NCBI RefSeq assembly: GCF_027625995.1
Contig: NZ_CP115396.1
Location: 310,001 to 374,000, forward strand
Reading direction: 5' to 3'
Origin: Hymenobacter yonginensis
GTDB taxonomy: Bacteria; Bacteroidota; Bacteroidia; Cytophagales; Hymenobacteraceae
Length of the DNA: 64,000 nt
In this document: positions 55,446 through 64,000 of the stretch, in pieces
Layout: each line of letters opens with the position of its first letter
How positions within the stretch are numbered: position 1 is the stretch's first letter
The notes under the pieces: model-generated
The model's input: only the letters and a program-made list of their open reading frames with translations
Told to the model about the DNA's origin: nothing
Database searches by the model: none
Program-made: the position numbers and the translations under genes

Positions 55446-56789
55446 ATGAAAATAGCAGTAGTAGGCACCGGCTACGTTGGCTTGGTCACAGGCACTTGCT
55501 TTGCTGAAGTAGGCATTGAAGTGACTTGCATCGACATCGATCAGAAGAAGATCGATAATCTCAAGCAAGGCATTCTGCCTATTTACGAGCCTGGCCTGGA
55601 AGAAATGGTGAGCCGCAATGTGGCCGCCGGCCGCCTGCAGTTCACGACCAGCCTGGCCGAAGGCATCAAAAATGCTGATGTAGCATTCATTGCCGTGGGC
55701 ACACCTCCTGGCGAAGACGGCTCGGCCGACTTGAAATACGTGCTGGCCGTTGCGCGCGGCATTGGCGAGCACATGACCGATTACGGTGTTATCGTCACTA
55801 AGAGCACGGTCCCGGTCGGGACGGCTGCCAAGGTGCGCACCGAACTGGAGCAGGCGCTGGCCAAGCGCGGTGTCACCATCGACTTCGACGTGGCTTCCAA
55901 TCCGGAATTCCTCAAAGAAGGCGCCGCTATCGACGACTTCCTTAAGCCTGACCGCATTGTGGTGGGCGTATCGTCGGAGCGGGCGCAGGAGGTGATGAGC
56001 AAGCTCTACAAGCCCTTCCTGCTCAACGGCCACCCTATCATCTTCATGGACATTCCGTCGGCGGAGATGACGAAATACGCGGCCAACTCCATGCTGGCCA
56101 CCAAGATTTCGTTCATGAACGACATTGCCAACCTGTGTGAAATCATGGGGGCTGATGTGAACATGGTGCGCAAGGGTATTGGCTCTGATGCCCGTATTGG
56201 TACGAAGTTCATTTATCCTGGCATCGGCTACGGCGGCTCGTGCTTCCCCAAAGATGTGAAAGCGCTCATCAAAACCGCGGCCGAAAACGGCTACCAGATG
56301 CAGGTGCTACAAGCAGTGGAAAGCGTGAACGACGCCCAAAAAGAGGTTTTGTTCGACAAAGTGAAGAAGCACTTCGGTGGCGACCTGAAAGGAAAGAAGC
56401 TCGGTATCTGGGGCCTGTCGTTCAAGCCCAAGACCGACGACATGCGGGAAGCACCGTCGCTGGTGATTATCGAGAAGCTGCTGGCTGAAGGCTGCACTGT
56501 GTCGGCTTACGATCCGGTGGCCATGCCTGAAGCCAAGCACACGCTCGGCGACACTATTACATACGCCAAGGATCAGTTTGAAGCATTGGTGGATGCCGAC
56601 GCGCTGCTGGTGGTGACTGAGTGGCCGGAGTTCCGCTCGCCCAGCTTCGAGGTAGTAGGTAAGCTGCTCAAGCAGAAGGTTATCTTCGATGGCCGTAATA
56701 TCTACGACCCTAAGGAGATGCAGGAGGCAGGCTTTGCCTACCACTGCATCGGTATTCGTACGGCTCATCACGAGCCAGTAGCGTCTTAG
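55446..56789 (+). CDS. ugd: UDP-glucose 6-dehydrogenase
   Basis: 447 residues from the ATG at 55446; the frame continues upstream inside asnB but is not coding there. Rossmann loop [10 protein letters not shown] at the N terminus, [20 protein letters not shown] and the active-site Cys266 in [14 protein letters not shown], then [16 protein letters not shown]. It oxidises UDP-glucose to UDP-glucuronate with two NAD+. The UDP-xylose synthase two features on uses the product. Confidence 0.95.
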   Translation: MKIAVVGTGYVGLVTGTCFAEVGIEVTCIDIDQKKIDNLKQGILPIYEPGLEEMVSRNVAAGRLQFTTSLAEGIKNADVAFIAVGTPPGEDGSADLKYVLAVARGIGEHMTDYGVIVTKSTVPVGTAAKVRTELEQALAKRGVTIDFDVASNPEFLKEGAAIDDFLKPDRIVVGVSSERAQEVMSKLYKPFLLNGHPIIFMDIPSAEMTKYAANSMLATKISFMNDIANLCEIMGADVNMVRKGIGSDARIGTKFIYPGIGYGGSCFPKDVKALIKTAAENGYQMQVLQAVESVNDAQKEVLFDKVKKHFGGDLKGKKLGIWGLSFKPKTDDMREAPSLVIIEKLLAEGCTVSAYDPVAMPEAKHTLGDTITYAKDQFEALVDADALLVVTEWPEFRSPSFEVVGKLLKQKVIFDGRNIYDPKEMQEAGFAYHCIGIRTAHHEPVAS

Positions 56790-56798
56790 TTGTCAGGT

Positions 56799-56841
56799 AT
56801 TCGTTGCCAGTTGTCAGCTAAGCCGGCAACTGGCAACGAAT
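56799..56841. repeat. Intergenic palindromic repeat (family E)
   Basis: Exact 15-base arms ATTCGTTGCCAGTTG / CAACTGGCAACGAAT around a 13-base loop, followed to 56885 by tandem AACAACT pieces. It lies in the 103-base gap between ugd and the UDP-xylose synthase gene. Confidence 0.7.
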
Positions 56842-56892
56842 GGTGCTCCTTGAAGCCTAACAACTGACGACCAACAACTAACAACTACCAGC

Positions 56893-57879
<987 letters not shown>

Positions 57880-57901
57880 TTTCAGGTCTTCCCCGACGTA
57901 T

Positions 57902-58309
57902 ATGCAAAAGCCGCATTTAATTGAGTTTCCAAAGCTGGGCGCCACCGATATCGGCTACATTTCCGTCGGGGAAGCCAACGGGATTATCCCGTTTCCTATT
58001 GAGCGCACGTTCTGGACGTACTTTACGCCGGAAAGCATCGTGCGGGGCCGTCATGCCCACCACGCCACCGAACAGGTGCTGGTAGCCGTGGCCGGCCGCA
58101 TCATCGTGACGACGGAAATGCCCGATGGCGAGGTGCAAACCTTCGTCCTGGAGTCGCCGCACGTGGGGGTGTACGTGCCCCCGAATGCCTGGCACACCAT
58201 GCAGTATTCGCACACGGCCGTGCAGCTGGTATTTGCCTCCACGCGCTACAACGAACAGGATTACATCCGGCAGTACGACGATTTTCGCCGCGTATGGGGA
58301 GCCAAGTAA
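57902..58309 (+). CDS. FdtA/QdtA-type sugar 3,4-ketoisomerase
   Basis: 135 residues, a single small cupin. RGRHAHHATEQ carries the His pair (51 and 53) that acts as catalytic base in FdtA and QdtA; VAVAGRIIVTT and VYVPPNAWHTMQ are the other cupin strands. Known relatives turn dTDP-4-keto-6-deoxyglucose into the 3-keto sugar for 3-amino-3,6-dideoxyhexoses. The next gene overlaps by 16 bases, so they are coupled. A DegT aminotransferase lies further on. The RmlA/RmlB genes are not in view. Confidence 0.88.
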   Translation: MQKPHLIEFPKLGATDIGYISVGEANGIIPFPIERTFWTYFTPESIVRGRHAHHATEQVLVAVAGRIIVTTEMPDGEVQTFVLESPHVGVYVPPNAWHTMQYSHTAVQLVFASTRYNEQDYIRQYDDFRRVWGAK

Positions 58310-59241
58310 ACCCAGCGCTGGTAGCCGCCCGGGCGGATAAACTGTTCTTTTATTCGCCTTATAATTTCCTGCGCAAGCTTGACGTAGAAACGCAGCAGCG
58401 GCTGTTCGGTACTGGTTTGGCCGAGCAGTACGCTGCTGATTCTACGCACCGGGTATTTGCGTTTGAGCAGGAGGGAGCTACCGTACAGTTTCTGTACAGC
58501 TACCTGGCCTGGGACAGTGACTTTTTCCAGGCCGAGGTCTACAAGGTGTTCACCATGCTGTTTGCCGCCGACGCTTCGGCGGCCGTGCTGGCTGCGGCGG
58601 GCACGGCGTTTCGGCAGCACTTGCAGCAGCAGGGAGCTACGTATTGCTTTGCCGAGCTGCCGGCCGAAGATACCCGCGTGGCACAGGCCCTGGGGGCCGC
58701 TGGCTGGCGCTTGGTCGAAACCCGGCTGCTGTTCTTTCACGATGCCGTTGCCACGTTTGAGCAGCCGCGCTACCCGGTACGGCTGGCCCGCAAGGAGGAA
58801 GCCGCTGCCATTGGGCAGATTTCGGCCGCCGCGCGCAACGAGTACGACCGTTTCCACGCGGACCGCTGGTTTGCGGGCGACACCGGTGACCGTTTCCTGG
58901 CCCGGTATGCCTCGGCCGCTGTGGAAGGCTATTGCGACGCCGTACTGGTACCGGCCGAGGAAAACCTGCCCGTCGATTCCTTCCTAGCCATTAGCGACCT
59001 ACGGGCTCATGCCGCCGAGCTGGGCTCGGGCTTTTCTCGCGTGATGCTTACCGCCGTGGGCCCCGACAATCGGGGCTGGCACCTGAAGCTGGTGTCGGAA
59101 ACCGTGCAGCGGGCCCGGCAGCAGGGCGCGGAGTATGTGCTGATGACGACGCAGGCAACCAACCGGGCCGTGTTCCGAACCTGCGAGAAGCTGGGCTTTA
59201 AGCTCGGCGGTGCCAGCCACGTGTTGGCCTGGTCAGTATAA
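58294..59241 (+). CDS. GNAT-type acetyltransferase, sugar-amine linked
   Basis: 315 residues. The N-terminal half is a domain with LAWDSDFFQAEVYKV, reminiscent of WecD-type sugar acetyltransferases (WDSEFF). The C-terminal half is a GNAT fold: VPAEENLPVDSFLAISDL, AVGPDNRGWHLKLVSETV with the glycine-rich cofactor loop and TTQATNRAVFRTCEKLGFKLGG. It starts inside the end of the ketoisomerase gene. In this context it could N-acetylate the amino sugar made by the aminotransferase at 61261. That role is inference. Confidence 0.78.
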   Translation: MGSQVNPALVAARADKLFFYSPYNFLRKLDVETQQRLFGTGLAEQYAADSTHRVFAFEQEGATVQFLYSYLAWDSDFFQAEVYKVFTMLFAADASAAVLAAAGTAFRQHLQQQGATYCFAELPAEDTRVAQALGAAGWRLVETRLLFFHDAVATFEQPRYPVRLARKEEAAAIGQISAAARNEYDRFHADRWFAGDTGDRFLARYASAAVEGYCDAVLVPAEENLPVDSFLAISDLRAHAAELGSGFSRVMLTAVGPDNRGWHLKLVSETVQRARQQGAEYVLMTTQATNRAVFRTCEKLGFKLGGASHVLAWSV

Positions 59242-59605
59242 TTTATAATAGCTTTTTCGCGTTGTTGAGTTTGATGCGGCATACAAACGCGGTATATCAT
59301 TGCCGCGCGGCATAGCATCGGCCCGAGCCGATTATTCCCCGTCAGATTCGGAAATTATCCGTGGCGAAGAGCGACGTGCACACAGGTTCAGGCAGGTGGC
59401 CGAACCACTGGTTCTGCAGCAGAACCAATTCAGAAAAAGGCAGGCCGGTTGGTCAGAAATTCAGGTCTGACCGTGGTGCAGTAGTAGGTGTCTGGTAAAC
59501 GGACCTTGCCGGAAGTTTCCGCCGAAGGAATTGTCTTCCTATCGGTGGCAATTTCCTGCCGGTCGTTTCGCTTGTATTTATCCCGCCATTTATAGCATAG
59601 GGAAT
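59242..59605. other. Noncoding gap with small hairpins
   Basis: 364 bases with no convincing gene. It holds a small hairpin GGTTCTGCAGCAGAACC at 59410-59426 and another pairing GGTCAGA/TCTGACC around 59451-59472. No clear terminator or promoter; it may be a leader for the next gene. Confidence 0.4.
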
Positions 59606-61183
59606 ATGACTTTTAGCAATGCATTGCCTGCGGGAAGTAGTTGGGAAGAATCAGATGAGCAAACGCCCCGGCCCGGCCTGCGGGCCAGTTTGCGCAGGGC
59701 CTGGCCCAACGTATGGCCTTTGCTGCTGGTCGGCCTGGGGGTGCGGCTCCTTTTCCTGTTGGTAGGAGCCAAAATATACTATGCGGGCCGGCAAGGTGAT
59801 ATTTACAACAACGGCGATTCTTACTCCTATATACTCAGCTTCCACAACCTGCTGCAATACGGCCGCTACTCCTTCGACCTGCTGGAGCCGGATGCGGCCG
59901 TGGGGCGCATGCCGGGTTATCCTTTTTTCTACGGGCTGCATTACCTGGTTTTTGACCGATTTGCGCTGCTGGCCGTTGCTGTTACCCAAGTGCTGCTCGA
60001 TACGCTGGGCATCTGGCTGCTGTACGTCGTTACCGCGCGGCTGGCTCCGGCCCGTTCCTGGGCCCCGCTGGTAGCCGCGCTGCTGCTGACTTTCTACCCG
60101 TTCAGCATTGTCTGGGTAACGATTATCGGCACGGAGACGCTCGGCCTGTTTCTGGTGTTGCTGTGGTGGGCCACGCTGCTGCTGGCCCGGCCCCGGACGC
60201 GGAACTGGGTACTGCTGGGCGTACTGCTGGCGGTAATCCTGTACGTGCGGGAGTTTCTGGGCGTGTGTTTGGCCATTACCGTGCTGTACCTGCTACGCCG
60301 CGCCGCGCGGGCCGGGTTCCGGGTCGGCGCGGTGCGCCCCCTGGCTTTCGTCGTGCTGGGCTTTTTGTCGTTGTACGTCTGGTGGCCCATGCGAAATTAC
60401 GCAACGATGGGCCGCTTCATACCCCTGAAACCCGCGGCGGCCGGCTACGCCAGTCTGCGGGAAGACACCCAGGCTGCCCTGGCTTGGATCCTGACCTGGA
60501 CCAACGATGTGACGATGGGAATCGACGAAATTCTGTTGGCCAAGCAGCCCGCCTTTCCGGCGCACGTTATCAGTACGCCCGCCGAAAAGCAGCTGATCGA
60601 TTCCCTGGTTGTGCTGAGCCGCACCTGCGCTTCCAGCTTCCACGTGCGGGCTACCTTGTATGCTGCCGGGGCGGGTGCTCCCGATACGTCGGAAAACGGT
60701 TTGGAGCAGTACCGGCAGGCTCAACTCGCCAACACCCTGCGCCACCGCAACTGCAACCCGCAGGTAGCAGCTGGTTTTCAACGGCTGCAGGCCAGTTACG
60801 AACACCGCCACCCAATTCGTTCCCGGGTCGAGGTACCATTGCAGAACCTCCGGAAAATACTTTTCAAGAGTCAGTTTAAGACGGCGGCCGGAACCCAGAT
60901 GACGATGGCGCAGCGGATTTCTTCCCTGCTGTTCACGTGGCGTTCCATTCTGCTGGTCATTGGCCTGGCTGGTGCTTGGCGCTATCGCAAGCTCCCCGGG
61001 CTCAGGCCAGCCTTGCTGTTCAGTGCCGTTATTTTTGGCTACATGGCCATTATTTTTCGTTCGATGGAAATGCGGTATCTGTTGCAGGCCGATGTGTTCA
61101 TGCTGGTGCCGGCCGCACTTCTGCTGGCCGGTTGGATACCCCGTCGGTGGTCCCGAACTGCCCCGCCCGAGCCGGCTGATTAA
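59606..61183 (+). CDS. Polytopic membrane glycosyltransferase, GT-C (ArnT/GT39-like)
   Basis: 525 residues from the ATG at 59606. About ten to twelve transmembrane helices in two blocks: several in residues 35-290, then a loop of about 150 residues (roughly 290-430) and four helices at the end. The loop after helix 1 has GDIYNNGDSYSYI, an acidic site, and GRMPGYPFFYGLHYL resembles the second conserved loop of GT39/ArnT enzymes. It would use a polyprenyl-phosphate sugar on the periplasmic side. Sits between the acetyltransferase and the aminotransferase. Assignment by pattern. Confidence 0.75.
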   Translation: MTFSNALPAGSSWEESDEQTPRPGLRASLRRAWPNVWPLLLVGLGVRLLFLLVGAKIYYAGRQGDIYNNGDSYSYILSFHNLLQYGRYSFDLLEPDAAVGRMPGYPFFYGLHYLVFDRFALLAVAVTQVLLDTLGIWLLYVVTARLAPARSWAPLVAALLLTFYPFSIVWVTIIGTETLGLFLVLLWWATLLLARPRTRNWVLLGVLLAVILYVREFLGVCLAITVLYLLRRAARAGFRVGAVRPLAFVVLGFLSLYVWWPMRNYATMGRFIPLKPAAAGYASLREDTQAALAWILTWTNDVTMGIDEILLAKQPAFPAHVISTPAEKQLIDSLVVLSRTCASSFHVRATLYAAGAGAPDTSENGLEQYRQAQLANTLRHRNCNPQVAAGFQRLQASYEHRHPIRSRVEVPLQNLRKILFKSQFKTAAGTQMTMAQRISSLLFTWRSILLVIGLAGAWRYRKLPGLRPALLFSAVIFGYMAIIFRSMEMRYLLQADVFMLVPAALLLAGWIPRRWSRTAPPEPAD

Positions 61184-61260
61184 CAGCCTTGGCTCAGGAA
61201 TAACTGCTCAAAACAACGCACTTCTCTACCGGCTTGGCCGGTATCCTTTATCTTCGCCGT

Positions 61261-62367
61261 ATGAAAGTTCCATTTCTCTCCTTCACGCCCCAAAATCAGG
61301 CTATCCGTTCCCAGGTGCTCGAAGCCATGAGCCGGGTGTTCGATTCCCAGTGGTACGTACTGGGAGAGGCCGTCAAGCAGTTCGAAGCTGAGTACGCCCA
61401 GTTCTCCACGACGACCGAGTGCATCGGCGTCGCCAACGGCCTGGACGCGCTGCACCTGGCCCTCAAAGCCATCGATATCAAAGAAGGAGACGAAGTAATT
61501 GTGCCTTCCAACACGTACATCGCCACCTGGCTGGCTATTTCCTTCGTGGGCGCGACGCCTGTGCCGGTCGAGCCCAACCCCGCGACCTACAACCTAGACC
61601 CCGCACTGCTCGAAGCCGCCATTACGCCCCGCACCCGCGCCATTATGCCGGTACACCTCTACGGGCAGGCCTGCGAGATGGAGGCTATTATGGAAGTGGC
61701 CAAGCGCCACAACCTGTATGTAGTGGAAGATAACGCCCAGTCGCAGGGTGCTACATACCGCAGCGGCATCACTGGCAGCTTCGGCGACGTGAATGCCACT
61801 AGCTTCTACCCCGGCAAAAATCTGGGCGCCCTCGGCGACGCCGGAGCCGTGACGACCAACGACGCGGAATTGGCGAAAAAAGTTCGGACGCTGCGCAACT
61901 ACGGCTCCCAGCAGAAGTACTACAACGAGGTAATCGGCCACAACTCCCGCCTCGACGAGCTGCAGGCCGCCGTGTTGAGCGCCAAGCTGCCCATGCTGAT
62001 GGAGTGGACGGGCCAGCGCCAGGAAGTAGCCGCCCTCTACGATAAGCACCTGGCCGGCATTGCCGATCTGGCACTGCCCGCTACGGCCGACGGCGCTACC
62101 CACGTGTATCACCTGTACGTGGTGCGCACCAGCCGCCGCGACGAGCTGCAGAAGTACCTGGGCGAGCAGGGCATCGGCACGCTGATTCACTACCCTATCC
62201 CGCCCCACTTGCAGGAAGCCTACCGCTTCATGAATTTCAAGGCGGGTGATTTCCCCCTTGCCGAGGCCCTGGCCACCAGCTGCCTAAGCTTGCCGATGTG
62301 GCCCGGGATGACGGAGGCGGAAGTAGAAGTGGTCAGCCGCGCGATTCGCGCGTTCTTCAAGTCGTAA
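61261..62367 (+). CDS. DegT/DnrJ/EryC1 sugar aminotransferase (FdtB/QdtB-like)
   Basis: 368 residues from the ATG at 61261. PLP Lys186 in [14 protein letters not shown], with [11 protein letters not shown] before it and [26 protein letters not shown] after it, which also contributes to the active site. Closest in pattern to FdtB/QdtB, which place an amino group at C3 of dTDP-3-keto-6-deoxyhexose. It follows a TATCTTCG element 20 bases upstream, near the -7 pattern. Goes with the ketoisomerase at 57902 and the acetyltransferase at 58294. Confidence 0.92.
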   Translation: MKVPFLSFTPQNQAIRSQVLEAMSRVFDSQWYVLGEAVKQFEAEYAQFSTTTECIGVANGLDALHLALKAIDIKEGDEVIVPSNTYIATWLAISFVGATPVPVEPNPATYNLDPALLEAAITPRTRAIMPVHLYGQACEMEAIMEVAKRHNLYVVEDNAQSQGATYRSGITGSFGDVNATSFYPGKNLGALGDAGAVTTNDAELAKKVRTLRNYGSQQKYYNEVIGHNSRLDELQAAVLSAKLPMLMEWTGQRQEVAALYDKHLAGIADLALPATADGATHVYHLYVVRTSRRDELQKYLGEQGIGTLIHYPIPPHLQEAYRFMNFKAGDFPLAEALATSCLSLPMWPGMTEAEVEVVSRAIRAFFKS

Positions 62368-62388
62368 TTCTGTCCTTATTTCCCCTCG

Positions 62389-63348
62389 ATGCCCAAGTTA
62401 TCGATCATCATTCCCTGCTACTTCAACGAAGGTAATATTCCGGTCACCAGCCGGGAGCTGATTGCCAATGAGGCCCTGTTCCCGTCCGAGCTGACTTTCG
62501 AGTACGTCCTGGTGGATGATGGCTCCGGTGACGGGACGCTGCGGGAGCTGCTGACATTTCAGGCGGCTTACCCCGATAAGGTGCGGGTAGTGGAACTGGC
62601 CGGCAACGTGGGTTCCTACAACGCCATTGTGGCCGGCATCGAGCAGGCTACCGGCGACTGTATGGCCATTATCACGGCCGACATGCAGGACCCGCCCGAG
62701 CTGATGGTGCAGATGTACGACTACTGGAAAAAGGGGCTGAAACTGATTATCGGCAACCGCCAGGACCGGGAAGAAACGGGCTTGCAGCAGCTGTTCGCTA
62801 AAACCTTTCACGCCCTGATGAAGAAAATTGCCCTGCCCAACATTCCGGACGGCGGCTTCGACTTCGTCTTTTTCGACCGGCAGGTCGGCGAGCATATCTT
62901 GGAGCTGAAGGAGCGTAACAGCAACCTGTTCTACCTGATGGTGTGGCTGGGCTACCCCTACGTGAACATTCCGTACGTGCGCCGCAAGCGCGAAATCGGG
63001 AAGTCGCGCTGGACCATCCAGAAGAAGATCAAGCTGTTCATCGACTCCATTCTGGCCTTTTCCTTTTTTCCCATCCGGGCCATTTCGGTGCTGGGCGTGG
63101 GCATGGGCTTTGTGGCCCTGCTCTACGGCCTCTACATCCTGGGCGTGAAAGTATTCGGCGGCATTGAAGTGGAAGGGTGGACCACCCTGATGCTGGTGCT
63201 CCTGTTCGTATCCGCCTTCCAGATGATTGCCCTGGGTATCATCGGCGAATATGTGTGGCGGGGCCTGGATGCCGCCCGCAGCCGGCCCCTGTACGTTGTC
63301 AAGAACCTGTATGCTAATCAGCCGCTGCCGGGCAGTATAGCCCGGTGA
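62389..63348 (+). CDS. Family 2 glycosyltransferase with C-terminal membrane helices (GtrB/DPM1-like)
   Basis: 319 residues. GT-A domain with LSIIIPCYFNEGNI, VLVDDGSGDGT and TADMQDPPELM, the DXD-type metal site, then two C-terminal transmembrane helices (about 220-245 and 260-285) with a short linker. This layout matches GtrB, ArnC and DPM-type enzymes, which load a sugar from its nucleotide onto polyprenyl phosphate at the inner membrane. It starts 21 bases after the aminotransferase and could supply the lipid-linked donor for the GT-C enzymes at 59606 and 63549. Confidence 0.92.
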   Translation: MPKLSIIIPCYFNEGNIPVTSRELIANEALFPSELTFEYVLVDDGSGDGTLRELLTFQAAYPDKVRVVELAGNVGSYNAIVAGIEQATGDCMAIITADMQDPPELMVQMYDYWKKGLKLIIGNRQDREETGLQQLFAKTFHALMKKIALPNIPDGGFDFVFFDRQVGEHILELKERNSNLFYLMVWLGYPYVNIPYVRRKREIGKSRWTIQKKIKLFIDSILAFSFFPIRAISVLGVGMGFVALLYGLYILGVKVFGGIEVEGWTTLMLVLLFVSAFQMIALGIIGEYVWRGLDAARSRPLYVVKNLYANQPLPGSIAR

Positions 63349-63548
63349 GGTTCCGGTTGCGCCAGTTTACCCGTAGCCGCAATCGAACAAACCCGGAACG
63401 AGTAGTTTGCTTCGCCCTAGTGCTGTTGCGCCCGAACCGGCGTAGTTGCGGCGGCAAATTCTTCTTGGGCACTACACTGTCCGTTCATGCGGGTAGTATA
63501 GTTTCTCTGTTTCGCGCACTGTAGTACCCTCACGCAAGGCTACCCTCT

Positions 63549-64000
63549 ATGAATCACGATTCCGCCCCGCGGCTTGTTGTTTATACCGTATTAGTAGGTG
63601 CTGTAGCCGCCTTTCTCATCGGGCTTTTTCTCTGGACGATAAACAAGGGCTTCGATCTGACGGATGAAAGTTTTTATTTGCTGGGCTACACCTATCCGGC
63701 CGAGTACAGCTCCGGGTTTACTAGCTTCAACCTCATTGTCAGTAAGATACTGAGTCCGGCGTCCACGTCCATTATTGGCTATCGGTTGGCGGGTTTGTTT
63801 ACTACAGTGGCGGCCGGACTGTTGCTGGCTGGTGGGTTGTGGGTATGGATAAAGGAAAAGTACCAGGCCGGGCTTTTGCCGTTCGGACTGCTGGCAGCTT
63901 TGTTCGTCAGCGGCAACTTTCTGCAGTATTCAATCTTTCCCCGCACCCTTTTCTACAATAACATCAACTCCTTCTGCATTGCGGCTTTTGCCAGCAGTGT
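63549..64000 (+). CDS. Polytopic membrane protein, 3' partial (GT-C-like)
   Basis: The frame from the ATG at 63549 stays open to the right edge (150 residues visible). It has an N-terminal transmembrane helix (VVYTVLVGAVAAFLIGLFLW), the acidic loop FDLTDESFYLLGYTYPA, which resembles the D-E-x-x-Y loop of GT-C glycosyltransferases, then further helices. Function unproven; the cluster context and the loop suggest a lipid-linked-sugar glycosyltransferase. The 200-base gap before it shows nothing I can name. Confidence 0.7.
   Translation, partial: MNHDSAPRLVVYTVLVGAVAAFLIGLFLWTINKGFDLTDESFYLLGYTYPAEYSSGFTSFNLIVSKILSPASTSIIGYRLAGLFTTVAAGLLLAGGLWVWIKEKYQAGLLPFGLLAALFVSGNFLQYSIFPRTLFYNNINSFCIAAFASS

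Noticed and set aside
59242-59605. Possible riboswitch or small RNA in the 364-base gap
   Set aside because: Only short hairpins were found; no known riboswitch core or terminator could be recognised by eye.

Overview
The window looks like chromosomal DNA from a high-GC Bacteroidota bacterium, most likely a Hymenobacter-like member of the Cytophagales. The reasons are C-terminal type IX secretion (T9SS) sorting domains on three large exported proteins, two tandem Oar-like TonB-dependent receptors, many Bacteroidota-style lipoproteins, -7 promoter elements of the TAnnTTTG type, little sign of Shine-Dalgarno sequences, and several intergenic palindromic repeat families. No rRNA, phage, transposase, integrase or CRISPR array was seen. 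The organism assignment is inference from these traits, not from a database match.

Left third (1-23080). A barrel-like outer-membrane protein cut by the window edge is followed on the minus strand by a T9SS-exported zinc metalloprotease. Next is a minus-strand run of four paralogous DUF3857/transglutaminase-like exported proteins; only the last one keeps the Cys and His of the transglutaminase site. A degraded copy of the 3' end of an MFS transporter gene and a lipoprotein gene lie before the intact MFS gene. Then come a coiled-coil membrane-anchored protein, a 1045-residue FG-GAP/Ig-like T9SS protein and, divergently, an ABC exporter.

Middle (23100-40900). A plus-strand group of small genes holds three paralogous lipoproteins, two small two-helix membrane proteins, a GNAT acetyltransferase and a DUF4136 lipoprotein. 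A minus-strand molybdenum hydroxylase operon follows (xdhA, xdhB, an Mpv17-like membrane protein, xdhC). Next are TerC, a barrel-like lipoprotein, a redoxin next to a cytochrome c/copper-monooxygenase-like T9SS protein, an MJ1255-type glycosyltransferase, a GlcD-like FAD oxidase and an NlpC/P60 lipoprotein hydrolase. Most of the large intergenic palindromes are in this part.

Right third (40900-64000). Two tandem TonB-dependent receptors are followed by tRNA-Ala(GGC), cysK and a serine acetyltransferase gene (the two steps of cysteine synthesis), a cupin, a HEAT-cyclophilin lipoprotein and an acyl-CoA-binding protein. From 53497 to the right edge lies a plus-strand surface-polysaccharide cluster: asparagine synthase, UDP-glucose dehydrogenase, UDP-xylose synthase, a FdtA-like sugar 3,4-ketoisomerase, a GNAT acetyltransferase, a GT-C-like membrane protein, a DegT/FdtB-like aminotransferase, a polyprenyl-phosphate-type GT2 and a further polytopic protein cut by the edge. 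The ketoisomerase, aminotransferase and acetyltransferase together suggest synthesis of an N-acylated 3-amino-3,6-dideoxyhexose.
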